DNA of 64,000 nt, taken from assembly GCF_002161355.1 (NCBI RefSeq), contig NZ_NFHL01000002.1, positions 62,001-126,000 of the forward strand. Reading direction: 5' to 3'. The position numbers were made by a program, and so were the translations under genes. Positions 55,235-64,000 of the stretch are shown piece by piece. This DNA is from Lachnoclostridium sp. An76 (GTDB lineage: Bacteria; Bacillota; Clostridia; Lachnospirales; Lachnospiraceae). The notes below the pieces were generated by a model. The model searched no databases and was not told the origin of the DNA. It saw nothing but the letters and a program-made list of their open reading frames with translations. Position 1 is the first letter of the stretch. The number at the start of each line of letters is the position of its first letter.

Positions 55235-56578
55235 GTGGATTCTGGTGACAGTTTTCAACTAATCATACTTATAATTCTTTTAATGCTGTCTGCATTTTTT
55301 TCATCTAATGAGACAGCGCTGATGTCAGTGAGCAAGCTGAAACTGCGGACACGGGCAGATTCCGGGGACAAACGCGCCGCAATGGTGCTCGATGTTACGG
55401 AAAACCATACTTCCAAGATGCTCAGTGCGATCCTGATCGGAAACAACATTGTCAACCTCTCCGCATCTGCCCTTGCCACATCGCTCGCATACGCATTCGG
55501 CGGCTATATGGTCAGTATCGCGACCGCAGTCCTTACAGTTGCGATCCTTGTGTTCGGCGAGATCACGCCAAAAAACTACGCAACGATAAACGCCGAAAAA
55601 CTGGCGCTCAGATATATCGGGGTCATCCGTTTCTTTATGACTGTCATGACGCCTGTGATCTTTATCATCAATCTGTTTTCCCGGGGCATCATGTTCCTGC
55701 TGCGGGTAGACCCGGATGCGTCCGGCAAAGGGATCACAGAGGACGAGCTCCGCACCATCGTGGATGTCAGCCATGAAGACGGCATCATAGAGTCCGATGA
55801 GAAAGAGATGATCTATAATGTATTCGACCTGGGCGATGCGAACGCAAAGGACATCATGGTTCCCCGCGTACACGTTACATTTGCGGACGTGGACAACACC
55901 TACGAAGAGCTGATCGAGATCTTCCGCAAGGACAAGTTCACCCGCCTGCCTGTCTACGAGGAGACCCAGGACAATATCATCGGCATTATTAATATGAAGG
56001 ATCTGCTGCTGTATGATAAAAACCAGCCCTTCCACATCCGCGACATCATGCGCAAGCCGCATTTTACCTATGAGTATAAAAGTATTTCGGAACTGCTCGT
56101 GGAGATGAGGGACTCTACCTTTAATATCGCGATCGTGCTCGATGAGTACGGCGAGATGGCAGGCCTGATCACACTGGAGGATATCCTGGAAGAGATCGTG
56201 GGCGAGATCCATGATGAATATGACGAGACAGAGGACGAGCTCATACGCCGGATCTCCGACCGGGAATATATCATCGAAGGCTCCATGAGCCTGGACGATG
56301 TCAACGACCGTCTCCACACGGAGCTTGCGTCTGAGGACTATGATTCCCTCGGCGGCCTCATTATCGAATACCTGGACGACCGCCTGCCGGAAAAAGGGGA
56401 CGAGGTCATCACTGACGACGGTATCCGGCTCGTCGTGGAATCACTGGACAAAAACCGCGTGGAGAGCGTGCATGTTTATCTGCCGGAAGTTCCGGTGTCA
56501 GAAGGAGAGCCCGGAGAGGGCAAACAGTCTGACACAGCGGAAGCCTCCGAAAAGGACGTGGTATCTGATACTCAATAA
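55235..56578 (+). CDS. CNNM/CorC-type membrane protein with CBS pair
   Basis: The 447-residue product has an N-terminal DUF21 (CNNM) membrane domain of about four helices (1-170, SAFFSSNETALMSVSKLKLRTRADSG and FGEITPKNYATINAEKLALRYI), a CBS pair (about 200-320, with DIMVPRVHVTFADVDNTYEELIEIFRKDKFTRLPVYEE) and a C-terminal CorC_HlyC domain. A charged tail follows. Family members export or sense magnesium and cobalt. The start GTG 55235 is 13 bases from AAAGGAG, a long spacing, but no closer in-frame start exists. Confidence 0.9.
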   Translation: MDSGDSFQLIILIILLMLSAFFSSNETALMSVSKLKLRTRADSGDKRAAMVLDVTENHTSKMLSAILIGNNIVNLSASALATSLAYAFGGYMVSIATAVLTVAILVFGEITPKNYATINAEKLALRYIGVIRFFMTVMTPVIFIINLFSRGIMFLLRVDPDASGKGITEDELRTIVDVSHEDGIIESDEKEMIYNVFDLGDANAKDIMVPRVHVTFADVDNTYEELIEIFRKDKFTRLPVYEETQDNIIGIINMKDLLLYDKNQPFHIRDIMRKPHFTYEYKSISELLVEMRDSTFNIAIVLDEYGEMAGLITLEDILEEIVGEIHDEYDETEDELIRRISDREYIIEGSMSLDDVNDRLHTELASEDYDSLGGLIIEYLDDRLPEKGDEVITDDGIRLVVESLDKNRVESVHVYLPEVPVSEGEPGEGKQSDTAEASEKDVVSDTQ

Positions 56579-56587
56579 ATGGGATCC

Positions 56588-56638
56588 AAAGACTGATAAC
56601 CTGCGGGAAGACCTTCCCCTGTTTATCAGTCTTTTTTA
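56588..56638 (+). terminator. Terminator after the CNNM/CorC gene
   Basis: AAAGACTGATAA and TTATCAGTCTTT form a 12-bp stem followed by TTT. Confidence 0.88.
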
Positions 56639-56805
56639 TTTCACCTTTCCCTCTTTCAAAGTAATCGCTTCCGCGCCCGCACATCTCAGGGAAATATAAG
56701 CAACATAATTCTTCTTTTTTACGATGGGATTCATTTTTGTTTTATTATCATTTTTTCTTTTTACGCATATTTTACTATAGAACACTCATGCAAGGAGCTA
56801 TAAAT

Positions 56806-57672
56806 ATGCCATATTCTATCATGCTGGATGCCGGACACGGGGGAAAGGATCCCGGGGCAGTCTACAATGGCCGTCAGGAAAAGGACGACACACTTGCCCT
56901 CACACTTGCTGTGGGAGAGATCCTGCAGGGGCGGGGGATCGATGTCCTGTACACCCGCACTACGGATGTATACGAATCCCCTTATCAGAAAGCCATGGAA
57001 GCGAACGAAGCGGGTGCGGACTTCTTTGTGTCCATCCACCGCAACTCCTACCCGACCGACAACACTGCGTCAGGGGTCGAAACACTGGTCTACGACAGAT
57101 CAGGCCTGAAGCTTCAGATGGCAGAGAACATAGACGAACAGCTGGAGGCCATCGGCTTTGTAAACCTCGGGGTCAAGGAGCGCCCGGGCCTGGTCGTCCT
57201 CCGCCGCACCCGGATGCCCGCCGTGCTCGTAGAAGCCGGATTTATCAATTCTAATACTGACAACCAGCTTTTCGATGACAATTTTGGCGGCATCGCCCTT
57301 GCCATCGCAGAAGGCATACTCGATACGCTTCAGATGAACGGACTGATCGGGAACGACATGCTCCCGGACAGTGATCCCGGAGATACAGATAACATGCCCG
57401 GCGGCGGGAACACGCCCGGCCGTCCCGGAAATGAGCCCGGGCACTCTGGGGGGATCCCGCAGTATACCGTGCAGGCAGGAGCCTTCCGCAACGGCGCTTA
57501 TGCAGACCGTCTCCAGAAAGAACTGTTAGAGCAGGATTTCCCCGCAGTGACCAGCCAGGACGGCGGGCTCTACCGGGTGACCGTAGGTACATTTCCGACC
57601 TTGGATGAGGCGGCGGATATGGAACGACGGCTGAAACGGGCAGGATATCAGACAGTGATCGTGAGTTCATAA
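56806..57672 (+). CDS. N-acetylmuramoyl-L-alanine amidase with SPOR domain
   Basis: The 288-residue product has an Amidase_3 domain: SIMLDAGHGGKDPGA with zinc His, RQEKDDTLALTLAVGE with zinc Glu, FFVSIHRNSYPTDNTASGVET with zinc His, and RRTRMPAVLVEAGFINSNTDN with catalytic Glu. A Gly/Pro-rich linker (about 185-210) leads to a C-terminal SPOR domain (YTVQAGAFRNGAYADRLQKELLEQDFPAV...). SPOR domains bind denuded peptidoglycan. No signal peptide is seen from ATG 56806 (site AAGGAG), so export is not evident. Such soluble amidases are common in Clostridia near sporulation or lysis genes. Confidence 0.9.
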   Translation: MPYSIMLDAGHGGKDPGAVYNGRQEKDDTLALTLAVGEILQGRGIDVLYTRTTDVYESPYQKAMEANEAGADFFVSIHRNSYPTDNTASGVETLVYDRSGLKLQMAENIDEQLEAIGFVNLGVKERPGLVVLRRTRMPAVLVEAGFINSNTDNQLFDDNFGGIALAIAEGILDTLQMNGLIGNDMLPDSDPGDTDNMPGGGNTPGRPGNEPGHSGGIPQYTVQAGAFRNGAYADRLQKELLEQDFPAVTSQDGGLYRVTVGTFPTLDEAADMERRLKRAGYQTVIVSS

Positions 57673-57673
57673 A

Positions 57674-57720
57674 GAAAAGGAGCAGACAGAGTTTTCAGAT
57701 GACTCTATCTGCTCCTTTTC
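57674..57720. terminator. Bidirectional terminator
   Basis: GAAAAGGAGCAGA and TCTGCTCCTTTTC form a 13-bp stem, with AGAGT/ACTCT pairing inside. It lies between the convergent amidase and surface-protein genes. Confidence 0.9.
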
Positions 57721-57754
57721 GCTCTTCTTATTGTATCCGCTATCTGCGGTCAGT

Positions 57755-59371
57755 TTACATACCTCTTTTCTTCCGGACAACTGCTCCTGCCGCCGCACCT
57801 GATCCCGCCAGCGCACCCAGCGCAAGAAGGAGGGCGCTGCTGTCTCCAGTCTTCGGACTCGCCGTCTCTTCCTTTCCGCCGGAAGCCTGGCCGTTCATGT
57901 CGTCCGGCTTCTGCCCGCCATCATTCCCGGACGGTTTCTGTTCCGGATCCCCAGGGGTTTCCGGTGTCGGATCCGGTGTCTCCGCTTTGTCTTCTGTTAC
58001 AAAGTTCCCGTCTTCATCCTGTACCAGCCCTGCATTCTCAGCCCCGTTTATCTCCACCTGGTTTACGTCCGCATTCTCGATATAGATCGCGTCCAGTTCC
58101 TTTCCCGAAGTATCCTGGACAGTCACTTTCGATCCTTCCGCAAAATTCACTTCAGCCTCGCCGTTGATCCCGTCAACATTGATGCCTCCCCAGGAATTCT
58201 CTCCGAGGATGATCTCAAGCCCGCCGGAAATGTCCGCTGTTCCGCCGTTCACGATCATCCCTGCTCCGCCTGCTGTGTCCGTGTTATCCAGCGTAATATC
58301 CTGAAGCGCTGCCCGCGACCTGTAAATGTGGAGTGCCGACTTATTTGCGGCGTCTGTCCTGATCCCAAGATCTTTGAGCGTCACCACGTCAGACGCCTCT
58401 GCCATAACGGTCACCACATTGTCCTTTCCGATCGCAGCCGTTCCGTTGAAATAGAATCCCTGTCCGTTGACTGTCATCTGCTCTTCCAGGTAAAGCGGCT
58501 CACTCAGCTCCACATCGTGCAGCAGTGTAACGGATACCACATCTTTCTCCTTTTTCGCTTTCAGAAATCCCGGAAGGTCTTCATCCTGCACATAAGCTGT
58601 CTGTCCGTCTGCTGTCACCACCTCCGTTGTATCTGCGACCTTGCCCGGGACGCTTCCTCCGTTTTCCACGCACACGACTGACTGTGTCGCCACAGGAGTA
58701 TCGATCTTTGCGATGGACGCGCCTGAGAAATCCGCTGCCGCATTATCCACGTTCACGCCATACCAGGAATTCATTCCCAGTTTCAGATCAAGGTTTCCTG
58801 TAAATGCCGCGCTCCCGCCATTGATGATGACCGGCGCCCCGCCCGCTGTGTTTGTGTGGTCGATCGTAAGATTGTTTGCCCTGAACACAGTCCTGTAGGC
58901 ATGCAGTGCGGATTTATTTTCCGCTGCCGTAATGATCGTAACCCCGTCAAGTGTAACTTCATCTCCGGTAAGCGTTACCAGATTGTTGTATCCGACGGCA
59001 GCTGTTCCCGCCAGCGTACCCCCTGTAACCGTCACGCTGGTGCTTATTGTCAGCGGTCTTTCCAGGGTGATCGTCTTTCCTGTCAGGTCGATGGCGCCTC
59101 CCTGGGCGATCGCAGCTTCCAGGGACGTCTGATCTGTGATCTCAGCTCTTGCTGATGTCACTTGTGCATGATCCGACGGCTCTTCTGCTGTCTCCGTTCC
59201 TGTTATCTCCACTCCGATTCCGGATGCCGCGCCGGCAGCCCCTGTCTCTGCCGCTTCCTCTACTGCAGATACCGCTCCATTATCAGCCGCAGTCTCAGCA
59301 AAAGTAATCACCGGTGATACGTTGACCACCATAGCCGCACCCATCACGGCTGCCAAAATTTTTTTCTTCAT
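57755..59371 (-). CDS. Sortase-anchored surface protein with duplicated beta-helix-like domain
   Basis: The 538-residue product has a signal peptide (about 1-25, ending TFA). Two related regions follow (about 125-265 and 312-453), a Pro/Asp/Gly-rich wall-spanning tail, and SPKTG at 505-509 with hydrophobic helix and RKKRGM, a sortase signal. Each repeat holds KSALHxYR, then LTIDHTNTAGGAPVIINGG or ITLDNTDTAGGAGMIVNGG, then NSWYGVNVDN or NSWGGINVDG, and ends in a VQDED block. The short repeating beta strands resemble right-handed beta-helix proteins, which often bind or cut polysaccharides. I do not recognise a catalytic site. A consensus promoter lies upstream. Confidence 0.8.
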   Translation of the reverse strand: MKKKILAAVMGAAMVVNVSPVITFAETAADNGAVSAVEEAAETGAAGAASGIGVEITGTETAEEPSDHAQVTSARAEITDQTSLEAAIAQGGAIDLTGKTITLERPLTISTSVTVTGGTLAGTAAVGYNNLVTLTGDEVTLDGVTIITAAENKSALHAYRTVFRANNLTIDHTNTAGGAPVIINGGSAAFTGNLDLKLGMNSWYGVNVDNAAADFSGASIAKIDTPVATQSVVCVENGGSVPGKVADTTEVVTADGQTAYVQDEDLPGFLKAKKEKDVVSVTLLHDVELSEPLYLEEQMTVNGQGFYFNGTAAIGKDNVVTVMAEASDVVTLKDLGIRTDAANKSALHIYRSRAALQDITLDNTDTAGGAGMIVNGGTADISGGLEIILGENSWGGINVDGINGEAEVNFAEGSKVTVQDTSGKELDAIYIENADVNQVEINGAENAGLVQDEDGNFVTEDKAETPDPTPETPGDPEQKPSGNDGGQKPDDMNGQASGGKEETASPKTGDSSALLLALGALAGSGAAAGAVVRKKRGM

Positions 59372-59458
59372 AGGTTCCTCCTGGTGAATGTTTATTTTGT
59401 GATCTTTTCATTCGTTTTCCGGCGGCCAGTCCTGCCGGAACTCGCTGTCACGGGTCAG

Positions 59459-59488
59459 ATTATATCCAGAGGGATGCATTTTTGTCAA
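59459..59488 (-). promoter_or_regulatory. Consensus promoter for the duplicated-domain surface protein
   Basis: On the minus strand TTGACA (59483-59488) and TATAAT (59459-59464) are 18 bases apart, giving a leader of about 85 nt. The leader contains the pair CCGGCGG and CCGCCGG-like GC segments near 59420-59438 that may form a hairpin. Confidence 0.88.
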
Positions 59489-59628
59489 CGAAATCAGGGC
59501 TTGTAATTTTTTCCATCTATAGCAGTTCAGCCATCTGTCTGTGCGGTTTCCCGAACGGCGCGGCTGAACGGTTCCTTACCGCCAATCCGGGGATCACTGC
59601 CATAAATCCTGAAAACAGCACGCAAAGA
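59489..59628. other. Remainder of the intergenic region between nifJ and the surface-protein gene
   Basis: The gap between the two genes is 335 bp. Apart from the promoter and terminator listed, this part shows no coding frame with a ribosome binding site and no clear structure. Confidence 0.5.
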
Positions 59629-59658
59629 AAGCCGGAGAGTTTTGATCCTCTCCGGCTT
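59629..59658 (-). terminator. Terminator after nifJ
   Basis: AAGCCGGAGAG and CTCTCCGGCTT form a perfect 11-bp stem with an 8-nt loop, followed on the minus strand by TTTCTTT. The plus strand is also T-rich. Confidence 0.85.
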
Positions 59659-59706
59659 CTTTCTGTTTTTATCTATGATACGGTTTTCTGCCGCCGGGCG
59701 TTCTGA

Positions 59707-62700
59707 TTACTCAGCGTCAGCAGCGTATACGTCTACCAGTTTCTTCAGGTATGCGTATCTCTCCATAGCTTCCTTCTCGTTGAGGGCAAACAGTCTTGCT
59801 GCCTTCTCCGGGTTCGCTCTCTTCAGAGCATTGTAACGGACTTCTCCGTCAAGGAATGCCTGGTAATCCTCTTCCTTCGGCTCTTTGCTGTCAAGGAAGA
59901 ACTTGTTGCCCTCAGCAGCCGGGTTGAACCGGAAGTTGTTCCAGTATCCGCACTCTACTGCGAGCTGCTCCTCTGTCTGAGCCTTGCTCATACCCTTCTT
60001 GATACCGTGGTTGATACACGGAGCGTAAGCTATGATCAGTGACGGTCCCGGATAAGCCTCAGCCTCTGTGATGGCTTTGACTGTCTGGTTGAAGTCAGCG
60101 CCCATAGCGATCTGTGCAACGTATACGTATCCGTAGCTCATTGCCATGCCCGCAAGGTCTTTCTTCTTCGTCTCTTTACCGCCTGCCGCGAACTGTGCAG
60201 TAGCACCTGTCTTCGTAGCCTTGGAAGACTGTCCGCCTGTGTTGGAGTAAACCTCTGTATCGAATACCATGATGTTGATGTCCTTGCCGCTTGCAAGTAC
60301 GTGGTCAACACCGCCGAATCCGATATCGTAAGCCCATCCGTCACCGCCGAATACCCACTGGGATTTCTTAGCGAGGAAGTCTTTGTTCTTAAGGACTTCG
60401 TTCTTCTCAGCAAGGTCGCAGTCACAAGCCTCCAGAGCTGCTACCAGGTTGTCTGTAGCTGTTCCGTTTGTAGCGCCGCATCCGAATGTATCAAGATACT
60501 CTTTTGCAGCAGCCTTCACTTCTTCTTTCTCTGCGATCTCAGCGATCTTCTCTACTTTTGCTTTCATTCTGTCACGGATCGTGTTCTGAGCGAGCAGCAT
60601 ACCGTAACCGAACTCTGCGTTATCCTCGAACAGAGAGTTGCACCATGCCGGACCCTGTCCCTTCTCGTTCACTGTGTAAGGTGTGGACGGTGAAGAGTTG
60701 CCCCAGATGGAGGAACATCCTGTTGCGTTTGCGATGTACATCCTGTCACCGAACAGCTGAGTGATCAGCTTCGCGTACGGTGTCTCGCCGCATCCTGCAC
60801 AAGCTCCTGAGAACTCAAGCAGCGGCTGTTTGAACTGGCTTCCCTTTACAGTTGTCTCTTTGAATTTTGCGACAACTTCCGGTTTCACCGGGATCTCTCT
60901 TCCGTAATCGAAGAAGTCCTGTTTTCCGGCATTTGCTTCCATGTTTTCCATAACGAGAGCCTTCTCGCCCTTCTTGCCCGGACATACATTTGCGCAGGAA
61001 CCGCATCCTGTACAGTCGTAAGCAGATACTGTCATGGAGAACTTCATGCCCGGCATACCGATCATGTCGATCGCTTCCATTCCTTCCGGAGCCTTTGCAA
61101 GCTCTTCCTCTGTCAGAGCTACCGGACGGATAACAGCGTGCGGACATACATATGCACAGCGGTTACACTGGATACAGTTCTCCGGCTTCCATACCGGGAT
61201 ATCCACTGCGATACCGCGTTTCTCGTATGCAGAAGATCCGGACGGTGTAGAGCCGTCTACATAATCGTTGAATGCAGATACCGGAAGAGTATTTCCTTCC
61301 TGAGCATTTACCTTCGCCTGGATATTCTTAACGAAATCGATCACGTCTTTTCTGCCGTTCTCGTCTACCTTCGGCTGAGCAAGACCTTCGTCAGCAGCGT
61401 CCTTCCAGCTCTCCGGAACAGCTACTTCTACGACCTGCTTAGCGCCTGCGTCGATCGCGTCATAGTTCATCTGTACGATCTTGTCGCCTTTTCTTCCGTA
61501 AGTAGCCTTGGCAGCCGCCTTCATCAGGTCGATCGCCTCTTCCTCCGGAATGATCGCAGCCAGTTTGAAGAATGCAGACTGAAGAACAGTGTTGATACGT
61601 CCGCCAAGTCCGATCTCCTTACCGATCTTGATACCGTCGATCGTGTAGAACTTGATGTTGTGGTTCGCAATGTATGCTTTCACCTGTCCCGGCAGATGTT
61701 TCTCAAGTCCTTCCATATCCCACGGGCAGTTCAGAAGGAATGTACCGCCGTCAACAAGCTCCTGTACCATGTTGTATTTGTTCACATAAGACGGGTTGTG
61801 GCATGCCACAAAGTTCGCCTGATGGATCAGATATGTAGACTTGATCGGCAGCTTACCGAAACGTAGGTGAGACATTGTAACGCCGCCGGACTTCTTGGAG
61901 TCATAATCGAAGTAAGCCTGTGCGTACATGTCTGTGTTGTCGCCGATGATCTTGATGGAGTTCTTGTTCGCTCCAACTGTACCGTCAGCGCCAAGTCCCC
62001 AGAACTTACAGTTGATCGTTCCTTCCGGTGTTGTAACGAGCGGCTCGTCCGCTGTCAGTGACAGGTTTGTCACATCATCGACAATACCGAGAGTGAATTT
62101 CGCTTTCTCATCATTGTGATATACAGCAACGATCTGAGCAGGTGTTGTGTCCTTGGAACCAAGTCCGTAACGTCCTGTGTAGATCGGCACTGCGTCGAAT
62201 TTGGAGCCTTTGAGCGCTGCGACAACGTCAAGGTACAGCGGCTCGCCCATAGCTCCCGGCTCTTTTGTCCTGTCAAGTACAGAGATCTTCTTCACAGAAT
62301 CCGGGATCGCATCGATAAGAGCCTGTGCGCAGAACGGTCTGTACAGACGAACCTTAACAACGCCGACTTTCTCGCCTGCCTTCATCAGGTAATCGATGGT
62401 CTCCTCGATCGTATCGCAGACAGAACCCATAGCAACGATCACGTGCTCAGCGTCCTCTGCTCCGTAGTAGTTGAACAGCTTGTAATCTGTTCCGATCTTA
62501 GCGTTTACTTTGTCCATGTAATTCTGGACGATCGCCGGCATTGCCTCGTAGTACGGGTTGCATGCCTCTCTTGCCTGGAAGAAGATATCCGGGTTCTGTG
62601 CGGAACCTCTCTGGCACGGATGGTTCGGGTTCAGTGCATGAGCACGGAAAGCGTCGATCGCATCCATGTTTACCAGGTCTTTCAGGTCTTCGTAATCCCA

Positions 62701-63255
62701 TGTCTCGATCTTCTGGATCTCGTGGGATGTACGGAATCCGTCAAAGAAGTTGATGAAAGGAAGCTTTCCTTCCAGTGCTGCACAGTGTGCAACCGGTGTA
62801 AGGTCCATAACCTCCTGTACGCTGGACTCGCAGAGCATAGCTGCTCCGGTCTGGCGGCAGGCGTAAACATCTGAGTGATCGCCAAAGATGGAAAGTGCAT
62901 GGCTTGCAAGCGCACGCGCGGATACGTTGAACACGCCCGGAAGCTGCTCGCCGGCAACCTTGTACAGGTTCGGGATCATAAGAAGAAGTCCCTGGGACGC
63001 TGTAAATGTTGTCGTCAGGGCTCCTGCTGCCAGAGATCCGTGTACAGCACCTGCCGCACCTGCCTCGGACTGCATCTCTACGACATTGACTGTCTGTCCG
63101 AAGATATTCTCTCTGCCTTCTGTTGCCCATTCGTCAACATGCTCCGGCATAACGGATGACGGTGTGATCGGGTAGATCGCCGCGACTTCTGTATACGCAT
63201 AGGAAACGTGAGCAGCAGCCTGGTTACCGTCCATGGTCTTCATTTTTCTTGCCAT
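59707..63255 (-). CDS. nifJ: Pyruvate:ferredoxin (flavodoxin) oxidoreductase
   Basis: The 1,182-residue product is a single-chain PFOR. The N-terminal domain begins MKTMDGNQAAAHVSYAYTEVAAIYPITPSSVMPEHVDEWA. A gamma-type domain sits in the middle. Two ferredoxin-type clusters follow, CIQCNRCAYVCPHAV and CTGCGSCANVCPGKKG (about 685-760). The C-terminal TPP-binding domain has FSGACAGCGETPY and GDGWAYDIGFGGVDHVLASGKDINIMVFDTEVYSNTGGQSS. It oxidises pyruvate to acetyl-CoA, passing electrons to ferredoxin, and is central to fermentation. GGAGGAAC precedes the ATG. Confidence 0.97.
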   Translation of the reverse strand: MARKMKTMDGNQAAAHVSYAYTEVAAIYPITPSSVMPEHVDEWATEGRENIFGQTVNVVEMQSEAGAAGAVHGSLAAGALTTTFTASQGLLLMIPNLYKVAGEQLPGVFNVSARALASHALSIFGDHSDVYACRQTGAAMLCESSVQEVMDLTPVAHCAALEGKLPFINFFDGFRTSHEIQKIETWDYEDLKDLVNMDAIDAFRAHALNPNHPCQRGSAQNPDIFFQAREACNPYYEAMPAIVQNYMDKVNAKIGTDYKLFNYYGAEDAEHVIVAMGSVCDTIEETIDYLMKAGEKVGVVKVRLYRPFCAQALIDAIPDSVKKISVLDRTKEPGAMGEPLYLDVVAALKGSKFDAVPIYTGRYGLGSKDTTPAQIVAVYHNDEKAKFTLGIVDDVTNLSLTADEPLVTTPEGTINCKFWGLGADGTVGANKNSIKIIGDNTDMYAQAYFDYDSKKSGGVTMSHLRFGKLPIKSTYLIHQANFVACHNPSYVNKYNMVQELVDGGTFLLNCPWDMEGLEKHLPGQVKAYIANHNIKFYTIDGIKIGKEIGLGGRINTVLQSAFFKLAAIIPEEEAIDLMKAAAKATYGRKGDKIVQMNYDAIDAGAKQVVEVAVPESWKDAADEGLAQPKVDENGRKDVIDFVKNIQAKVNAQEGNTLPVSAFNDYVDGSTPSGSSAYEKRGIAVDIPVWKPENCIQCNRCAYVCPHAVIRPVALTEEELAKAPEGMEAIDMIGMPGMKFSMTVSAYDCTGCGSCANVCPGKKGEKALVMENMEANAGKQDFFDYGREIPVKPEVVAKFKETTVKGSQFKQPLLEFSGACAGCGETPYAKLITQLFGDRMYIANATGCSSIWGNSSPSTPYTVNEKGQGPAWCNSLFEDNAEFGYGMLLAQNTIRDRMKAKVEKIAEIAEKEEVKAAAKEYLDTFGCGATNGTATDNLVAALEACDCDLAEKNEVLKNKDFLAKKSQWVFGGDGWAYDIGFGGVDHVLASGKDINIMVFDTEVYSNTGGQSSKATKTGATAQFAAGGKETKKKDLAGMAMSYGYVYVAQIAMGADFNQTVKAITEAEAYPGPSLIIAYAPCINHGIKKGMSKAQTEEQLAVECGYWNNFRFNPAAEGNKFFLDSKEPKEEDYQAFLDGEVRYNALKRANPEKAARLFALNEKEAMERYAYLKKLVDVYAADAE

Positions 63256-63311
63256 TTTCTTGTTCCTCCTTAGATTTTACATTGAAAATATAAATATTCA
63301 CATGTGGTTTT

Positions 63312-63340
63312 ATTATATCGCCAAAAATGACAAAAGTCCA
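63312..63340 (-). promoter_or_regulatory. Promoter for nifJ
   Basis: TATAAT lies at 63312-63317 on the minus strand, with TGGACT (four of six -35 bases) 17 bases upstream. The leader is about 50 nt. Confidence 0.6.
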
Positions 63341-63412
63341 TAGAGGGCGGTCGGGTTTTTTGTATATTTTGGGGTGCAGGATCATCATGCCGAATATTTC
63401 AAAAAGCGCTTT

Positions 63413-64000
63413 TTATCTTGATTCTCTTTTAATATATTTCCTCAGTCGGCTATTCACACACTCTTTTACCTCTTCTGCAATCCGCTTTGCTTTCCTGCCG
63501 TCCATACCAATCGCATCCGCCACTGCCGCACAGTCCCACACATCTGGATTTTTTCCGTTTCCATGGATTGTTGTAGCGTGCTCTCCGCCGATGGAATGGC
63601 TGAAGGTAAGATCATATGCAGGTGAAAGCACCCATTTTTCTTCTTTTTCCTCATACAGATAGGTGAAATTTTTAGAGTGATCGTCCCGGTTATGGGCAAA
63701 TACATTGAAGCACATAAGCCTGTACAGCTTTTCCACTTCGGAAAAGTCTTTTGTCAATTCCAGGGTCAGCTTCATAAGGATCTCATAATCAAGATTCGGT
63801 ATACGATGGGATGTTTCTAACACTGCAGATGCAGACAGCATGTGAACGCGCTCCTCTCTGCCATCCTGCTTTCGCCTTCTGTCAAACCTCTTTGTTCCGA
63901 AATAACCTGCGCAGTTTTTTGACGGAAACAGCCTGGTCTCTGTCATCTGTATCCCACACTCGCGGGCGCACAGAGAATATTCATACTCCTGTTTTCCAAT
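63413..64000 (-). CDS. HipA-family kinase, C-terminal part (N-terminus outside window)
   Basis: The frame is open to base 64000, so at least 195 residues of a longer protein are visible. CFNVFAHNRDDHSKNFTYLYEEKEEKWVLSPAYDLTFS holds the HxxDxHxKN catalytic loop and the D-L-T metal-binding motif of HipA-type Ser/Thr kinases. YSLCARECGIQMTETRLF near the window edge is the matching upstream segment. HipA of E. coli phosphorylates glutamyl-tRNA synthetase and causes persistence, paired with the HipB antitoxin. The partner should lie beyond the window. The C-terminus (RLRKYIKRESR) is normal, so nothing suggests breakage. Confidence 0.85.
   Translation of the reverse strand: MGKQEYEYSLCARECGIQMTETRLFPSKNCAGYFGTKRFDRRRKQDGREERVHMLSASAVLETSHRIPNLDYEILMKLTLELTKDFSEVEKLYRLMCFNVFAHNRDDHSKNFTYLYEEKEEKWVLSPAYDLTFSHSIGGEHATTIHGNGKNPDVWDCAAVADAIGMDGRKAKRIAEEVKECVNSRLRKYIKRESR

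Overview
The window reads as chromosome from an anaerobic gut Firmicute, most likely a Lachnospiraceae. Supporting signs are pyruvate:flavodoxin oxidoreductase, a type III glutamine synthetase, the murB-rapZ-whiA-crh order, sortase signals of the xPxTG type, YesMN-type two-component regulation of large sugar-binding lipoproteins, and a CTn/Tn1549-type conjugative element. Species cannot be fixed from sequence alone.

Layout. (1) 1 to about 9,975: one end of an integrated conjugative element, all genes on the minus strand: parA, parB, small DUF genes, a replication-initiator-like gene, pcfB, virD4, a Maff2-family gene, virB6 and prgI. An IS110-family element sits between virD4 and Maff2. The element ends directly against the 3' end of rpsI, its probable attachment site. 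(2) 9,974-19,653: rplM-rpsI, a sortase-anchored acidic surface protein, an intracellular GH13 amylase, sbcDC, a ProX/YbaK-type deacylase and an ABC_ATPase-family protein. (3) 19,941-30,734: a glycan locus with a Cys-type sulfatase, a CUT1 sugar ABC transporter (binding protein and two permeases), a YesN/YesM-type two-component system, a GH29 alpha-L-fucosidase and an anaerobic sulfatase-maturating radical SAM enzyme. The enzymes predict uptake and trimming of a sulfated, fucosylated glycan. (4) 30,893-46,270: a TRAP transporter with a 5'-truncated SDR gene, an AraC regulator, GH42 and GH2 beta-galactosidases, a second AraC regulator, a second sugar ABC transporter, a small membrane protein and a third AraC regulator. 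Five genes here are broken (SDR truncated; GH42, one permease, the binding protein and one AraC frameshifted), whereas I saw no breakage elsewhere. (5) About 46,360-47,150: an IS200-type element with an array of small hairpins. (6) 47,279-64,000: glutamine synthetase III, class II aldolase, tRNA-Glu(CTC), a DagK-type lipid kinase, murB-rapZ-whiA-HPr-like operon, a CNNM/CorC-type protein, an amidase with SPOR domain, a duplicated-domain sortase-anchored protein, NifJ and a HipA-family fragment that runs off the end.

Points most worth a second look: a two-loop structured RNA at the left end of the IS110 element that looks like a bridge RNA; insertion of that element exactly between the Maff2 ribosome binding site and start codon; a five-copy, exactly 15-bp-spaced repeat lattice inside the replication initiator gene; paired repeats at the conjugative element end; the sulfatase/maturase/fucosidase locus; clustered gene decay at 34-46 kb; and an HPr-like protein with Asp at position 15 in the crh position.
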